From Desulfolutivibrio sulfodismutans DSM 3696 (GTDB taxonomy: Bacteria; Desulfobacterota; Desulfovibrionia; Desulfovibrionales; Desulfovibrionaceae): a DNA stretch of 64,000 nt. This document shows positions 10,058 to 18,879 of the stretch, piece after piece (position 1 is the first letter of the stretch; each line of letters starts with the position of its first letter). A program made the translations under genes and the position numbers. The notes beneath the pieces are model-generated. The model saw only the letters and a list, made by a program, of their open reading frames with translations, ran no database searches and was not told the origin of the DNA. The DNA lies in assembly GCF_013376455.1 (NCBI RefSeq), contig NZ_CP045504.1:3369001-3433000 (forward strand). Direction: 5' to 3'.

Positions 10058-11998
10058 ATGCTCGACGCCATGCGCCAAAATGCCCAATCCTGGGGCGTCA
10101 AAATTGTCTTCGGAGTCATCATCGTGGTCTTCGTGTTCTGGGGGGTCGGCAAGTTCGGCAACGACACCGCCTCGGTGGTGGCCTACGTGGATGACCGCCC
10201 CATCCTGGTCAAGGAATACGAGAAGACCTTCGAGGAAAGCCTGCGGATGGTGCATAACCAGAATCCCAACGTCACCGACAAGGAACTGGCCGAAGGCGGC
10301 TTCCGCTGGCAGGTCTTCAGCCAGATGCTCACCCAGACCATGCTGGCCGCCCAGGCCGCCAAGCTCAATCTCTCCGTCTCCGACGCCGAACTGCGCCGGG
10401 AGATCGCCCGGGTTCCGGCCTTCGCGGGCGAGGACGGCAAGTTCGACGCCAAACGCTACGAGGAGCTGCTCAAGGCCAATGGCTTAAATCCCGCCGAATT
10501 CGAGACGGACATGCGCCAGAACCTCACCCTGGAAAAGCTCGGCAGCTACCTCGCCCTGCCCGCCCAGGTCACCGAGGCCGAGGCCCGGTCCCTCTACGAC
10601 TTCAGCCGGGAACAGGCCGTCATCGAATACATCCCCTTCACCTCCGACGCGTTTTCCCAGGGCATCACCCCGACTGAGGAGGCCATCAAGGCCTTCTACG
10701 ACGCAAGCGGCGACAAGTTCAAAACCCCGGCCCAGATCAAGGTCGATTACCTGGATCTGTCCCCCCAGACCCTGGCCAAGCCCGACGAAATCACCGACCA
10801 GGACATGGAGGCCTACTACAAGGCCAACCCCAAGGCCTTCGAGCGCCCCGAATCCGTCGAGGTTCGCCACCTCCTGGTCATGCTGCCTCCCGACGCCTCC
10901 GCCGACGAGGTCAAGGCCGCCGAGAAAAGGATGGCCGAGCTGGCCGAACGGCTGCGCAAGGGCGAGGATTTCGCCTCACTTCTGCCGAAAAATCCCACCC
11001 AGGGCGACAACCTTATGGGCGAGGACTACGCCTGGCTGTCGCGCGGCGCGTTGCCCAAGGAATTCAAGTCCTTCGAGGATGCCGCGTTCGGACTGGAAAA
11101 GGGCAAGGTCAGCGACCCCCTGCGCACCACCGTGGGCCTGCATGTCCTTGAGATCCGGGAAAAACGCCCCGCCGGAGTCGCCCCCCTGGCCGACGTCAAG
11201 GACGAGGTCCGGGGCATCCTGGCCGAAGAGCGCGCCGCCGACCGGCTGGCCAAGGTCATGGACGCCGTGCAGGACAAGATCGTGGCCGGCGTCGAGCTGG
11301 CCAAGGCCGCCGAAGAGGAAGGCCTGGCCATCGGACAGACGCCGCTTTTCTCCAAGGACATGCCCCCCGCGAATCTCAAGATCGCCCCCCAGGGCCTGGA
11401 AACCCTCTTCGCCTTGACCCAGGGTGAAACAACCGACACCCCCCTGACCACCGAGGACGGTTTCCTCCTGGCCAAGGTCGTGGAGGTCAAACCGGCCTCC
11501 GTGGCCCCCCTGGCCGACGTCAAAGACCGCATCGTGGCCGAGTTGGTGGAAAAGCAAGCCCTGGCCACGGCCAAGGAAAAGGCCGAGGCCGCCGCCACGG
11601 AAATGAAAACCCCCGAGGGACTGGCCAAGGTGCTGGCCGAATACAAAGACAAGATCACCCTGTCCCAGCCCTTTACCCGCCAGGGCTTCATCCCGGGCCT
11701 GGGCATGGTGCCGCCGCTGGTCAAGGTCGCCTTTGAACAAAAATCCAAGGACTGGCAGCCGCAGGTGTTCTCCGTCTCCGATGGCTACGTCCTGGCCCGG
11801 CCCGAAAAACGCATCGAGCCCGACCCCGCCGCCTGGAACGCCGATAAGGACAAATGGATGCAGTCGCTTCTTCAATCCAAACAAAGCGAGCTGTTCCGCG
11901 CCTACCTGACCACCATCCAGGAGCAGGCCAAGATCGAGATGGTCAACGTCGATATCCTCGGGCCCCGCCCCGGCGGCGACGCCGCTGCGGCGCAGTAG
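10058..11998 (+). CDS. PpiD/SurA-type membrane-anchored peptidyl-prolyl isomerase
   Basis: This 646-residue protein has a short cytosolic N-terminus, one membrane segment (about 14-33, IVFGVIIVVFVFWGVGKFG) and a large periplasmic part, the topology of PpiD. A SurA-N-like chaperone domain (about 35-230) is followed by a parvulin domain starting near VRHLLVMLPP (residue 268) and a second parvulin-like segment near 430-540. It helps fold proteins leaving the Sec translocon. The ATG at 10058 has AAGGAG 7 bases upstream; the frame is open further up but that part is T-run rich and not protein-like. It is followed by a palindrome-rich gap. Confidence 0.88.
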   Translation: MLDAMRQNAQSWGVKIVFGVIIVVFVFWGVGKFGNDTASVVAYVDDRPILVKEYEKTFEESLRMVHNQNPNVTDKELAEGGFRWQVFSQMLTQTMLAAQAAKLNLSVSDAELRREIARVPAFAGEDGKFDAKRYEELLKANGLNPAEFETDMRQNLTLEKLGSYLALPAQVTEAEARSLYDFSREQAVIEYIPFTSDAFSQGITPTEEAIKAFYDASGDKFKTPAQIKVDYLDLSPQTLAKPDEITDQDMEAYYKANPKAFERPESVEVRHLLVMLPPDASADEVKAAEKRMAELAERLRKGEDFASLLPKNPTQGDNLMGEDYAWLSRGALPKEFKSFEDAAFGLEKGKVSDPLRTTVGLHVLEIREKRPAGVAPLADVKDEVRGILAEERAADRLAKVMDAVQDKIVAGVELAKAAEEEGLAIGQTPLFSKDMPPANLKIAPQGLETLFALTQGETTDTPLTTEDGFLLAKVVEVKPASVAPLADVKDRIVAELVEKQALATAKEKAEAAATEMKTPEGLAKVLAEYKDKITLSQPFTRQGFIPGLGMVPPLVKVAFEQKSKDWQPQVFSVSDGYVLARPEKRIEPDPAAWNADKDKWMQSLLQSKQSELFRAYLTTIQEQAKIEMVNVDILGPRPGGDAAAAQ

Positions 11999-12000
11999 GG

Positions 12001-12525
12001 CGACATGGTGTGGGGGGCGCTGCCCCCCACGCCCCCCGGCAGGGGGCTAAGCCCCCTGCACCCCATATATGCGGCCCCCTGGCCGACGCGAATGCGTCGG
12101 CCAGGGGGCCGCAATGATTTGGGCGCAGCGGCTTGCCGCCTGGACTTCCGGGCGCTCGTCTCTGGCGCATCGCGCCAGAAACGAGCGCCCGAGGCCAGGG
12201 GGTCCGGGGGGAATGATTCCCCCCGGGCGGGGTCCGGGGCGGCAGCCCCGGGTGGGTGGGGAGATCGGAATGCGATGCGTTTAGGGATGAAAAGGATTTT
12301 CAACAAGAAAATACGCTGTGGGCAAAAATTGTGGAAACCGGGGGTTTGCGTGTGATTTCTTGGGTGTGGCGGCTCATGTTGTGCAGAACTCACTGATGGA
12401 GGCGCTGTGAGCGTCTATACAAACTATCGGGGCGGGACTATAAAGCTGGCGGTAATGGACGTGGCCGTGGGGAGTCGGCGCGGGCCGCATTTTTCCTGTC
12501 TTCTCAATATATTCGAGATACGCCT
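12001..12525. repeat. 527-bp gap with a cluster of GC-rich perfect inverted repeats
   Basis: No gene is supported here. Five hairpins lie in the first 230 bp: 12011-12029 (7-bp arms), 12039-12059 (9-bp arms, loop TAA), 12071-12112 (19-bp perfect arms, loop GAAT), 12149-12191 (19-bp arms with one mismatch, loop ATC) and 12204-12226 (11-bp arms, 1-base loop). None ends in a T run, so they are not simple intrinsic terminators; they look like an intergenic palindromic element of the REP type. The remaining part (12230-12525) is more AT-rich and probably holds the nrdG promoter; I see no clear -35/-10 pair. Confidence 0.7.
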
Positions 12526-13299
12526 GTGAACGAAAATTCCGTTTGGAACCAGATTCGGGGTCTGGAGCCTTTGTCCATGTGCGACTGGCCGGGGCGCATG
12601 AGCGCGGTCATCTTTCTGGGCGGTTGCAATTTGCGCTGCCCGCACTGCCACAACGCCGGATTGGCCTGGCGTCCCGACCGCTATCCGCCCATTGAGCCCG
12701 CCGATCTGGGGAAGTTCTTTTCGGCCCGGGGGGCGTGGCTGGACGGCATTGTGGTCACCGGCGGCGAACCCACCCTGGCGGAGGATCTGCCGGAACTGGT
12801 GGCGGCGCTTACGGCCTTTGGGCCGCCGGTGAAGGTGGACACCAACGGCATGCGCCCGGAGATGGTGGCGGCGGTGTTGGCCCATGCCCCGGGGACGCGG
12901 TTTTCCGTGGACCTGAAGGCGCCGTATGAAAAATATCCCCTGGTGACCGGAGGCGCCGTGACGGCGGAGGCGGCCCGGGAGAAGATGAGCGGAATTTTTG
13001 AGGTGGCCATGGGGCATCCGGAGGCATTCATGTTCCGGACGACCCTTGTGCCGGAGCTTTGCGAGGCGGACGTGCAGGAGATCAGGGAGGTGATTCTGCC
13101 GTCCGGTTTTCCATTGACTGTTCAAGCATACGTGCCGCCCAAGGCGCGTGGGGAGGAGAAGGTTTATGCCCACTCGGATAAAAAAACGCGACGGCTGCCA
13201 GGAAACCTGGTCCACGGAGCGCATCGCCCTGGCCATCTTGAAGGCGCTCAAGGCCAGCGGCATCCAGGATCCCCTTTTGGCCAGGCGGTTGGCGCATAA
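12526..13299 (+). CDS. nrdG: anaerobic ribonucleotide reductase activating protein (radical SAM)
   Basis: The N-terminal two thirds is a clear radical SAM activase: CNLRCPHC gives the CxxxCxxC cluster motif at Cys34, Cys38 and Cys41, followed by GGEPTL near residue 83 and the strand VKVDTNG. It cleaves S-adenosylmethionine to install the glycyl radical on NrdD. The start is GTG at 12526. The last 40 or so codons overlap nrdD in another frame and read like a shadow (basic, low complexity), so the functional protein may effectively end near residue 215. The 134-nt overlap with nrdD is unusual and may reflect stop-codon loss or a sequence error near the A7 run at 13181-13187. Confidence 0.85.
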   Translation: MNENSVWNQIRGLEPLSMCDWPGRMSAVIFLGGCNLRCPHCHNAGLAWRPDRYPPIEPADLGKFFSARGAWLDGIVVTGGEPTLAEDLPELVAALTAFGPPVKVDTNGMRPEMVAAVLAHAPGTRFSVDLKAPYEKYPLVTGGAVTAEAAREKMSGIFEVAMGHPEAFMFRTTLVPELCEADVQEIREVILPSGFPLTVQAYVPPKARGEEKVYAHSDKKTRRLPGNLVHGAHRPGHLEGAQGQRHPGSPFGQAVGA

Positions 13300-15229
13300 G
13301 GTCGAGCACAAGCTCGAGGAGCTCGAGGTTCCGGAACAGGAGCAGGTGCAGGATCAGGTGGAGCAGGTGCTCATGGAGTCGCGCCTTTTCGGCGTGGCCA
13401 AGCGCTACATCATTTATCGCGAGAAGCGCCGGGAGTTGCGCGAGCAAAAAGCCGCCTACCTGGACATAAAAGACGTCATCGACAACTACCTGAGCAAGGC
13501 CGACTGGCGCGTGGCCGAGAACGCCAACATGTGCCATTCGTTCCAGGGGCTCATGCTGCACCTGTCGGGCACGGTCCAGGCCAGATACGCCCTGGAGAAG
13601 TATCCCGAGGAGGTCCGGGCGGCCCACGAGCACGGCTATTTCCACATCCACGACCTGTCGTTCGGACTGGCCGGGTATTGCGCCGGATGGAGCCTCAAGG
13701 ATCTCTTGCTTGAGGGCTTCAACCTGGAAGGCCGCTCCTGCGCGGGCCCGGCCCGGCACTTTGATTCCGCCCTGGGGCAGATGGTCAATTTCCTGGGCAC
13801 GCTGCAAAACGAATGGGCCGGGGCCCAGGCCTTCAACAACGTGGACACCTATCTGGCCCCGTTCATCCGCCACGACAAACTGACGTACAAGCAGGTGCGC
13901 CAGGCCGTGCAGAAGTTCGTGTTCAACTTGAACACCACCTCGCGCTGGGGCGGCCAGAGCCCGTTCACCAACCTGACCTTCGACCTGGCCCCGCCCAAGC
14001 ATCTGGCCAATGAGGCGGTGATCATCGGCGGCAAGCTCCTGGACAGCGTGCATGGCGACTACGCCGTGGAGATGGAGATGTTCAACCGGGCCTTCCTGGA
14101 GGTCATGTCCCAGGGGGACTACCACGGCCGCATTTTCTCCTTCCCCATCCCCACCTACAACATCACCAAGGATTTTCCCTGGGAGACGCCCATCGGCACG
14201 AAGCTTTTGGAGCTGACGGCCAAGTACGGCGCGCCGTATTTCCAGAACTTCATCAATTCCGATTTGAGCCCCGAGGACGTGCGGTCCATGTGCTGCCGGT
14301 TGCAGATGGATTTGCGCGAGCTACGCAAAAAGGTCGGCGGGCTTTTCGGCGCGGGCGACCTGACCGGATCGGTTGGCGTGGTGACGCTCAACCTGCCCAA
14401 GCTGGCCTTTCTGGCCCAGGGCGAGGAGGATTTTCTCGATCTGGTTACGGAATATGCCGATCTGGCCAAGACGGCCCTGGAATTCAAGCGCAAGCTCATC
14501 AACGACAACCTGGAGCGGGGCATGTTCCCGTGGACCAGGCGCTACCTCAAAAACGGCTTCAAGGGCCATTTCTCCACCATCGGCCTGGTGGGCGGGCATG
14601 AGGCCTGCCTGAACCTTTTGGGCAAGGGCATCGAGACCGACGCCGGGGTGAGGCTCATGACCCGGACGCTCAACCACCTGCGCGAGCTGACTTCGGGCTA
14701 CCAGGAGGAGACCGGCAGCCTTTACAACCTGGAGGCCACCCCGGCCGAGGGCACCAGCTACCGGCTGGCCAAGATCGACAAGTCGCTGTATTCGGACATC
14801 CGGGCCTCGGGCAACGGCACGCCGTATTATACGAACTCCACCACCCTGCCCGTGGGGCTGTCGACGGACGTCATCTATTCCCTGGAGCACCAGAACAAGC
14901 TTCAGCCGCTCTACACCGGCGGCACGGTGTTCCACACCTACCTGGGCGAGGCTGCGACCGATCTGGAGGCCCTGCGGTCGTTTATCATCAAGGCCTTCAC
15001 CATGACCAAGATCCCCTACCTGTCGATTACACCGACGTTTTCCATTTGCAAGAAGCACGGCTATATCCATGGCGAACACTTCGAATGCCCGGATTGCGGT
15101 GAGCCCGCCGAGGTCTATACCCGCATCGTGGGCTACTACCGGCCCGTGTCCCAGTGGAACAAGGGCAAGCAGGCGGAATACGTGGACCGGGTGATGTTCG
15201 AGGGAGTCGATTGCATGTGCGGAAGCTAG
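13166..15229 (+). CDS. nrdD: anaerobic ribonucleoside-triphosphate reductase
   Basis: The 687-residue protein begins with an ATP-cone domain (about residues 1-95), the allosteric nucleotide sensor, followed by the ten-stranded barrel with the substrate cysteine region NANMCHSFQG. Near the C-terminus are zinc-binding cysteines (CKKHGY, CPDCG at about 628-643) and the glycyl-radical site in RIVGYYRPV (Gly near 655), ending in CMCGS. It makes deoxyribonucleotides without oxygen, as expected for a strict anaerobe. GGAGGAG sits just upstream of the ATG at 13166, inside nrdG, so the pair is co-translated. A terminator follows at 15254. Confidence 0.95.
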   Translation: MPTRIKKRDGCQETWSTERIALAILKALKASGIQDPLLARRLAHKVEHKLEELEVPEQEQVQDQVEQVLMESRLFGVAKRYIIYREKRRELREQKAAYLDIKDVIDNYLSKADWRVAENANMCHSFQGLMLHLSGTVQARYALEKYPEEVRAAHEHGYFHIHDLSFGLAGYCAGWSLKDLLLEGFNLEGRSCAGPARHFDSALGQMVNFLGTLQNEWAGAQAFNNVDTYLAPFIRHDKLTYKQVRQAVQKFVFNLNTTSRWGGQSPFTNLTFDLAPPKHLANEAVIIGGKLLDSVHGDYAVEMEMFNRAFLEVMSQGDYHGRIFSFPIPTYNITKDFPWETPIGTKLLELTAKYGAPYFQNFINSDLSPEDVRSMCCRLQMDLRELRKKVGGLFGAGDLTGSVGVVTLNLPKLAFLAQGEEDFLDLVTEYADLAKTALEFKRKLINDNLERGMFPWTRRYLKNGFKGHFSTIGLVGGHEACLNLLGKGIETDAGVRLMTRTLNHLRELTSGYQEETGSLYNLEATPAEGTSYRLAKIDKSLYSDIRASGNGTPYYTNSTTLPVGLSTDVIYSLEHQNKLQPLYTGGTVFHTYLGEAATDLEALRSFIIKAFTMTKIPYLSITPTFSICKKHGYIHGEHFECPDCGEPAEVYTRIVGYYRPVSQWNKGKQAEYVDRVMFEGVDCMCGS

Positions 15230-15253
15230 GCCGCCGCCGAGCAGAAAATCCTG

Positions 15254-15290
15254 TAGCGGGGGAGGGCGTCGGTCCTCCCCTGTTTTTTTT
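15254..15290 (+). terminator. intrinsic terminator of nrdG-nrdD
   Basis: A 7-bp GC-rich stem (15259-15265 with 15274-15280, GGGGAGG/CCTCCCC) is followed by eight T residues (15283-15290), 25 bases after the nrdD stop. Confidence 0.9.
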
Positions 15291-15302
15291 CGTCCGGGGA
15301 CC

Positions 15303-15348
15303 TAATCGCTTCACGATATGAAGCGATTACGGCGGCGAATCGCTTCAT
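15303..15348. repeat. triple decamer repeat AATCGCTTCA, possible operator
   Basis: The decamer AATCGCTTCA occurs at 15304-15313, as an inverted copy at 15319-15328, and again in direct orientation at 15338-15347. The first two form an 11-bp perfect inverted repeat with a 5-base spacer. There is no T run, so a terminator is unlikely. It lies 125-170 bp upstream of the EamA transporter gene and could be a repressor-binding site for it. The rest of the 15349-15472 gap shows nothing I recognise. Confidence 0.5.
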
Positions 15349-15472
15349 CTTCAAGAGAGAACTCCTGTCCGGCAGGACGGCCCGCGCGCCATCCCGGATG
15401 CCCCGGGCGACACCTTGTGCGGCCGGGCCGTCTCGGCTAGGGTGCCGGGCAAAGGATCATCCGCCAAACACC

Positions 15473-16363
15473 ATGCCCGATCAGCGCAAAGCCACCCTCC
15501 ACGCCCTTTTGGCCGTGCTCATGTGGTCCACGGTGGCCTCGGCCTTCAAGCTGTCGCTGCGCCACATGGACCCGGCGCAACTGCTGTTCTATTCCAGCCT
15601 GGCCTCCACCCTGTGCCTGGGCGCGATATTGGCCGTGCAGGGCCGCCTGGGGCTGGTTGTGGCCATGACCCGGCGTCAGTACGTCCGGTCGGCGCTTTTG
15701 GGGGCGCTCAATCCCTTCCTGTATTACCTGATCCTGTTTGCGGCCTACGACCGCCTGCCCGCCCAACTGGCCCAGCCCATCAACTACACCTGGGCCATCA
15801 CGCTGACGCTTCTGTCCATCCCGCTTCTCAAACAGAAAATCGGCCGCCGCGACTTCCTGGCGGTTTTCGTGGGCTATGCCGGGGTGCTGGTCATCTCGAC
15901 GAGGGGCGATGTGGCCGGAATGAACATGGAAAGCCCGCTCGGCGTGGGGCTGGCCCTTTTGTCCACCATCCTGTGGGCCCTTTTCTGGATTCTCGGGGCC
16001 AGGGACGACCGCGACCCCGTGCCCGGGCTTCTGCTCAATTTCGCGGCCTCCCTGCCCATGACGCTGGCCGTGTGCCTTGCGACCACGGGCCTTGTCCCGG
16101 CAAGCCCCCTGGGCTATCTGGGCGCGGCCTACGTGGGGGTTTTCGAGATGGGGCTGGCCTTTGCCCTGTGGCTGTCGGCCATGAAAAACGCCGCCAACAC
16201 GGCCCGCATCGCCAACCTCATTTTCCTGTCGCCTTTTTTGTCCCTGGTGTTCATCCATTTCGTGGTGGGCGAGGAGATTCTGCCCTCCACCTTCGCGGGA
16301 CTAATGTTGATCATGGCCGGATTGGCCGTCCAGCGCACGGCCAAGACCCAAAAGCCCGCCTAA
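15473..16363 (+). CDS. EamA/DMT-family transporter
   Basis: This 296-residue integral membrane protein has about ten hydrophobic segments arranged as two five-helix EamA repeats (about 8-140 and 155-290), the standard DMT-superfamily length and layout. These inner-membrane proteins export or import small metabolites such as amino acids. I chose the Met at 15473 because the 25 upstream codons are not hydrophobic or conserved-looking and the family usually starts a few residues before the first helix. It is followed after 22 bp by the peptidase gene. The substrate is unknown; the repeated decamer upstream may regulate it. Confidence 0.88.
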   Translation: MPDQRKATLHALLAVLMWSTVASAFKLSLRHMDPAQLLFYSSLASTLCLGAILAVQGRLGLVVAMTRRQYVRSALLGALNPFLYYLILFAAYDRLPAQLAQPINYTWAITLTLLSIPLLKQKIGRRDFLAVFVGYAGVLVISTRGDVAGMNMESPLGVGLALLSTILWALFWILGARDDRDPVPGLLLNFAASLPMTLAVCLATTGLVPASPLGYLGAAYVGVFEMGLAFALWLSAMKNAANTARIANLIFLSPFLSLVFIHFVVGEEILPSTFAGLMLIMAGLAVQRTAKTQKPA

Positions 16364-16385
16364 CCCTTTTGCCATAGAAAGACCC

Positions 16386-17660
16386 ATGCCCCCCAAAAAA
16401 GCCTATCAGTGTTCCATCCTCCCCGGCGGCCCAGCCGTGGTCACCGAACGCATGCCCGCCGTGCGCACCGTCAGCCTGGGCATCTGGATTCCCTCCGGAT
16501 CGCGCCATGAGACCCGCGCCCAGGAGGGCATGGCCCATTTCTGGGAGCATATGGCCTTTAAGGGCACAGCCAGCCGCACGGCCCGCCAGATCGCCCTGGA
16601 GCTGGATCTCCTGGGCGGGCTGGCCGACGCCTACACCTCCCGGGAGCATACCTGCTTCTCCATCCGGGTGGCCGCCGACCATCTGCCGTTGGCCTGGGAC
16701 ATCCTGGCCGACATCGCGCTTCGGCCCTGCCTTCCCCCGGAGGAGATGGAGCGGGAGAAGGACGTCATCCTCCAGGAGATCGGCATGGTGGAGGACACCC
16801 CCGACGACAAGCTCCTGGAATCCCTTTGGGAGGCGGCCTGGGACGACCGGGCCATGGGCCATCCCATCACCGGCCCGGCCGAGGGCGTGGCCGCCTTTTC
16901 CGAGGCGGGCCTGTGGGAGTGGCGGGCCGCCAACTACCGCCCCGGGGCCATGGTGGTGGCGGCGGCCGGGGCCGTGGACCATGCCGCCCTGGCGGACATG
17001 ATCGGCCGTTTTTTCGCCGGATTGCCGCCGGTCCCGGCCGGTTCGCCCAATACCGCGCCGGTTCCGGCCTTTCGGCCCGGCTCGCTGTCCCTGCCCCGGG
17101 AGGTGGAGCAGACCCATGTGGCCATGGGGTTTCCCGTGCCGGGCAACGCTGATGGCGGCCGCTTCGCCCGGGCCGCCTTGACCACGGTCCTTGGCGGCAA
17201 CATGTCCTCGCGGCTTTTTCAGGAGGTTCGCGAGAAGCGGGGGCTGGCTTACGTCGTGTCCAGCGACTTAAACACCCTGGCCGACGCCGGGCTTTTGGAG
17301 ATCCACGCCGCCGTGGACCCGGGCCGGGTGGAGGAGCTTTTGGACGTGGTGCGCCGGGAGCTTGCGGCCATGGCCGCAGGCGGCGTGACCCGCCAGGAAC
17401 TGGAGCATGTGCGCGAGCATCTGCGCGGGCTGTTGCTTCTGGGGGCTGAGTCCACGGAAAACCGCATGGTGCGGCTGGCCAAGAACCACCTCCTCTTCGG
17501 ACGCCATGTGCCCCTGTCCGAGACGGCGGCCAAAATCGCACGCCTGTCCCGGGACGAGATCGGCCAGGCCGCTGCGGCCATCCTGGACCCCGCCCGGGCC
17601 GTCGTCGGCATCCTTGGCCCCCAGATCGAACCCTCCTGGCTGGAAGGAGCCGCGTCATGA
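16386..17660 (+). CDS. M16 (insulinase-like) zinc peptidase
   Basis: The 424-residue protein shows the inverted zinc motif HFWEH (HxxEH) near residue 51 with the third ligand glutamate in the following helix region (EMEREKDVILQE), and the family motif REHTCF. The C-terminal M16 half contains GGNMSSRLFQEVREKRGLAY, the usual second-half signature. It matches single-chain bacterial processing-peptidase-like proteins (PqqL/YmxG type). No signal peptide is seen, so it is probably cytosolic. Its stop overlaps the start of the macro-domain gene (ATGA), and hslVU follow closely, hinting at a protein quality-control neighbourhood. Confidence 0.9.
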   Translation: MPPKKAYQCSILPGGPAVVTERMPAVRTVSLGIWIPSGSRHETRAQEGMAHFWEHMAFKGTASRTARQIALELDLLGGLADAYTSREHTCFSIRVAADHLPLAWDILADIALRPCLPPEEMEREKDVILQEIGMVEDTPDDKLLESLWEAAWDDRAMGHPITGPAEGVAAFSEAGLWEWRAANYRPGAMVVAAAGAVDHAALADMIGRFFAGLPPVPAGSPNTAPVPAFRPGSLSLPREVEQTHVAMGFPVPGNADGGRFARAALTTVLGGNMSSRLFQEVREKRGLAYVVSSDLNTLADAGLLEIHAAVDPGRVEELLDVVRRELAAMAAGGVTRQELEHVREHLRGLLLLGAESTENRMVRLAKNHLLFGRHVPLSETAAKIARLSRDEIGQAAAAILDPARAVVGILGPQIEPSWLEGAAS

Positions 17661-18217
17661 CCGCCCATGCCTTTGCCGTCGGCCCGGGCCATCTGCATCT
17701 CGTCGTCGCCGACATCACCACGCTCAGCGTGGACGCCATCGTCAACGCCGCCAATCCCTCCCTGGCCGGTGGCGGCGGGGTGGACGGGGCCATCCATCGG
17801 GCCGCCGGGCCGCGCCTTCTGGCCGCCTGCCTGGACATCGTGCGTGGGAGCGGTCCCCTGCCCACGGGACAGGCCGTGGCCACGCCCGGATTCAATCTTC
17901 CCGCCGCCCACGTCATTCATACGGTCGGCCCCATCTGGCGCGGCGGGGCCAACAACGAACCGTCCCTTTTGGCCTCGGCCTACCGCGAGAGCCTGCTGGC
18001 GGCCCAGGCCCTTGGCCTCGGCCGCGTGGCCTTTCCGGCCATCAGTTGCGGGGTCTACGGATTTCCCGAGGAGTTGGCGGCGCGCACGGCCTTGCAGACC
18101 CTGCGGCAAGGACTTATGGATGCCCTGGTGGCCGAGGTCACCATGTGCCTTTTTTCCGGCCGCGCCCTGGACGCGTGGCGCGAGGCCGCCGGTACGGTGC
18201 TGAGCGACGAGACGTAA
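17657..18217 (+). CDS. macro-domain protein (ADP-ribose / O-acetyl-ADP-ribose hydrolase type)
   Basis: This 186-residue protein is a single macro domain: [19 protein letters not shown] near the start and the later [10 protein letters not shown] loop, both of which contact ADP-ribose in the MacroD/YmdB group. Members remove ADP-ribose from proteins or hydrolyse O-acetyl-ADP-ribose. It is of typical stand-alone length and overlaps the M16 peptidase by 4 bp; hslV follows 10 bp later, so it is likely in one transcript with them. No ADP-ribosyltransferase gene is visible nearby. Confidence 0.92.
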   Translation: MTAHAFAVGPGHLHLVVADITTLSVDAIVNAANPSLAGGGGVDGAIHRAAGPRLLAACLDIVRGSGPLPTGQAVATPGFNLPAAHVIHTVGPIWRGGANNEPSLLASAYRESLLAAQALGLGRVAFPAISCGVYGFPEELAARTALQTLRQGLMDALVAEVTMCLFSGRALDAWREAAGTVLSDET

Positions 18218-18227
18218 GGGAGACGAC

Positions 18228-18770
18228 ATGGACATACGAGGAACGACGATCTTGGCGGTGCGCGACGCGCATGGCGTGGCCGTGGCCGGCGACGGCCAGG
18301 TGACCATGGGGCAGGCCGTGGCCATGAAGCATGGCGCGAAGAAGGTGCGGCGGCTCTACAAGGACCGGGTGATCGTGGGTTTTGCCGGGGCCACGGCGGA
18401 CGCGTTCACGCTTTTTGAGCGTTTCGAGGCCAAGCTTGAGGAATATGGCGGCAACCTGCTGCGCTCGAGCGTGGAGCTGGCCAAGGAATGGCGCAAGGAC
18501 AAATATTTGCGGCGGCTTGAGGCCATGATCATTGTAGCCGACGCTGAAAACGTGCTGGTCTTAAGCGGCACGGGAGACGTGATCGAGCCCGACGACGGCC
18601 TGACGGCGATAGGTTCCGGCGGGCCGTATGCCTTGGCGGCGGCCCGGGCCCTGGCCCGGGAGACGAAGCTGTCCGCGAGGGAGATTGTCGAAAAGGCCAT
18701 GGCCATTGCGGCGGAGTTGTGCGTGTACACCAACGACCGGGTGACCATTGAGACGTTGGAGAAGAAGTAA
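18228..18770 (+). CDS. hslV: HslV peptidase subunit of the HslUV protease
   Basis: The 180-residue protein matches HslV throughout. The catalytic threonine is Thr6 in GTTILAVRD, implying a five-residue propeptide, and GDGQVTMG and [11 protein letters not shown] are conserved. Twelve subunits form the two-ring chamber fed by the HslU ATPase in the cytosol. A good ribosome-binding site (AAGGGAG) precedes the ATG. hslU follows after 109 bp. Confidence 0.96.
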   Translation: MDIRGTTILAVRDAHGVAVAGDGQVTMGQAVAMKHGAKKVRRLYKDRVIVGFAGATADAFTLFERFEAKLEEYGGNLLRSSVELAKEWRKDKYLRRLEAMIIVADAENVLVLSGTGDVIEPDDGLTAIGSGGPYALAAARALARETKLSAREIVEKAMAIAAELCVYTNDRVTIETLEKK

Positions 18771-18879
18771 GTCGCGCGGCCCGTCGCGCGTTTCCCGGAG
18801 AAAGGCCCTTTACGACGCGCTTGTGGCGCGGCTTGTGGGCAAGACAGGTCAGGCCGCAGAACCCGGCCGTGGAGAGACG

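Noticed and set aside
12501-12520. AATATATT near the nrdG start as an NrdR box
   Set aside because: Only one weak half-match; NrdR sites come as two boxes about three helical turns apart and no second box is seen.
13181-13187. Programmed frameshift fusing NrdG to NrdD at the A7 run
   Set aside because: Joining the frames would need a +1 shift; a -1 slip leads to a quick stop, and nrdD has its own strong ribosome-binding site.
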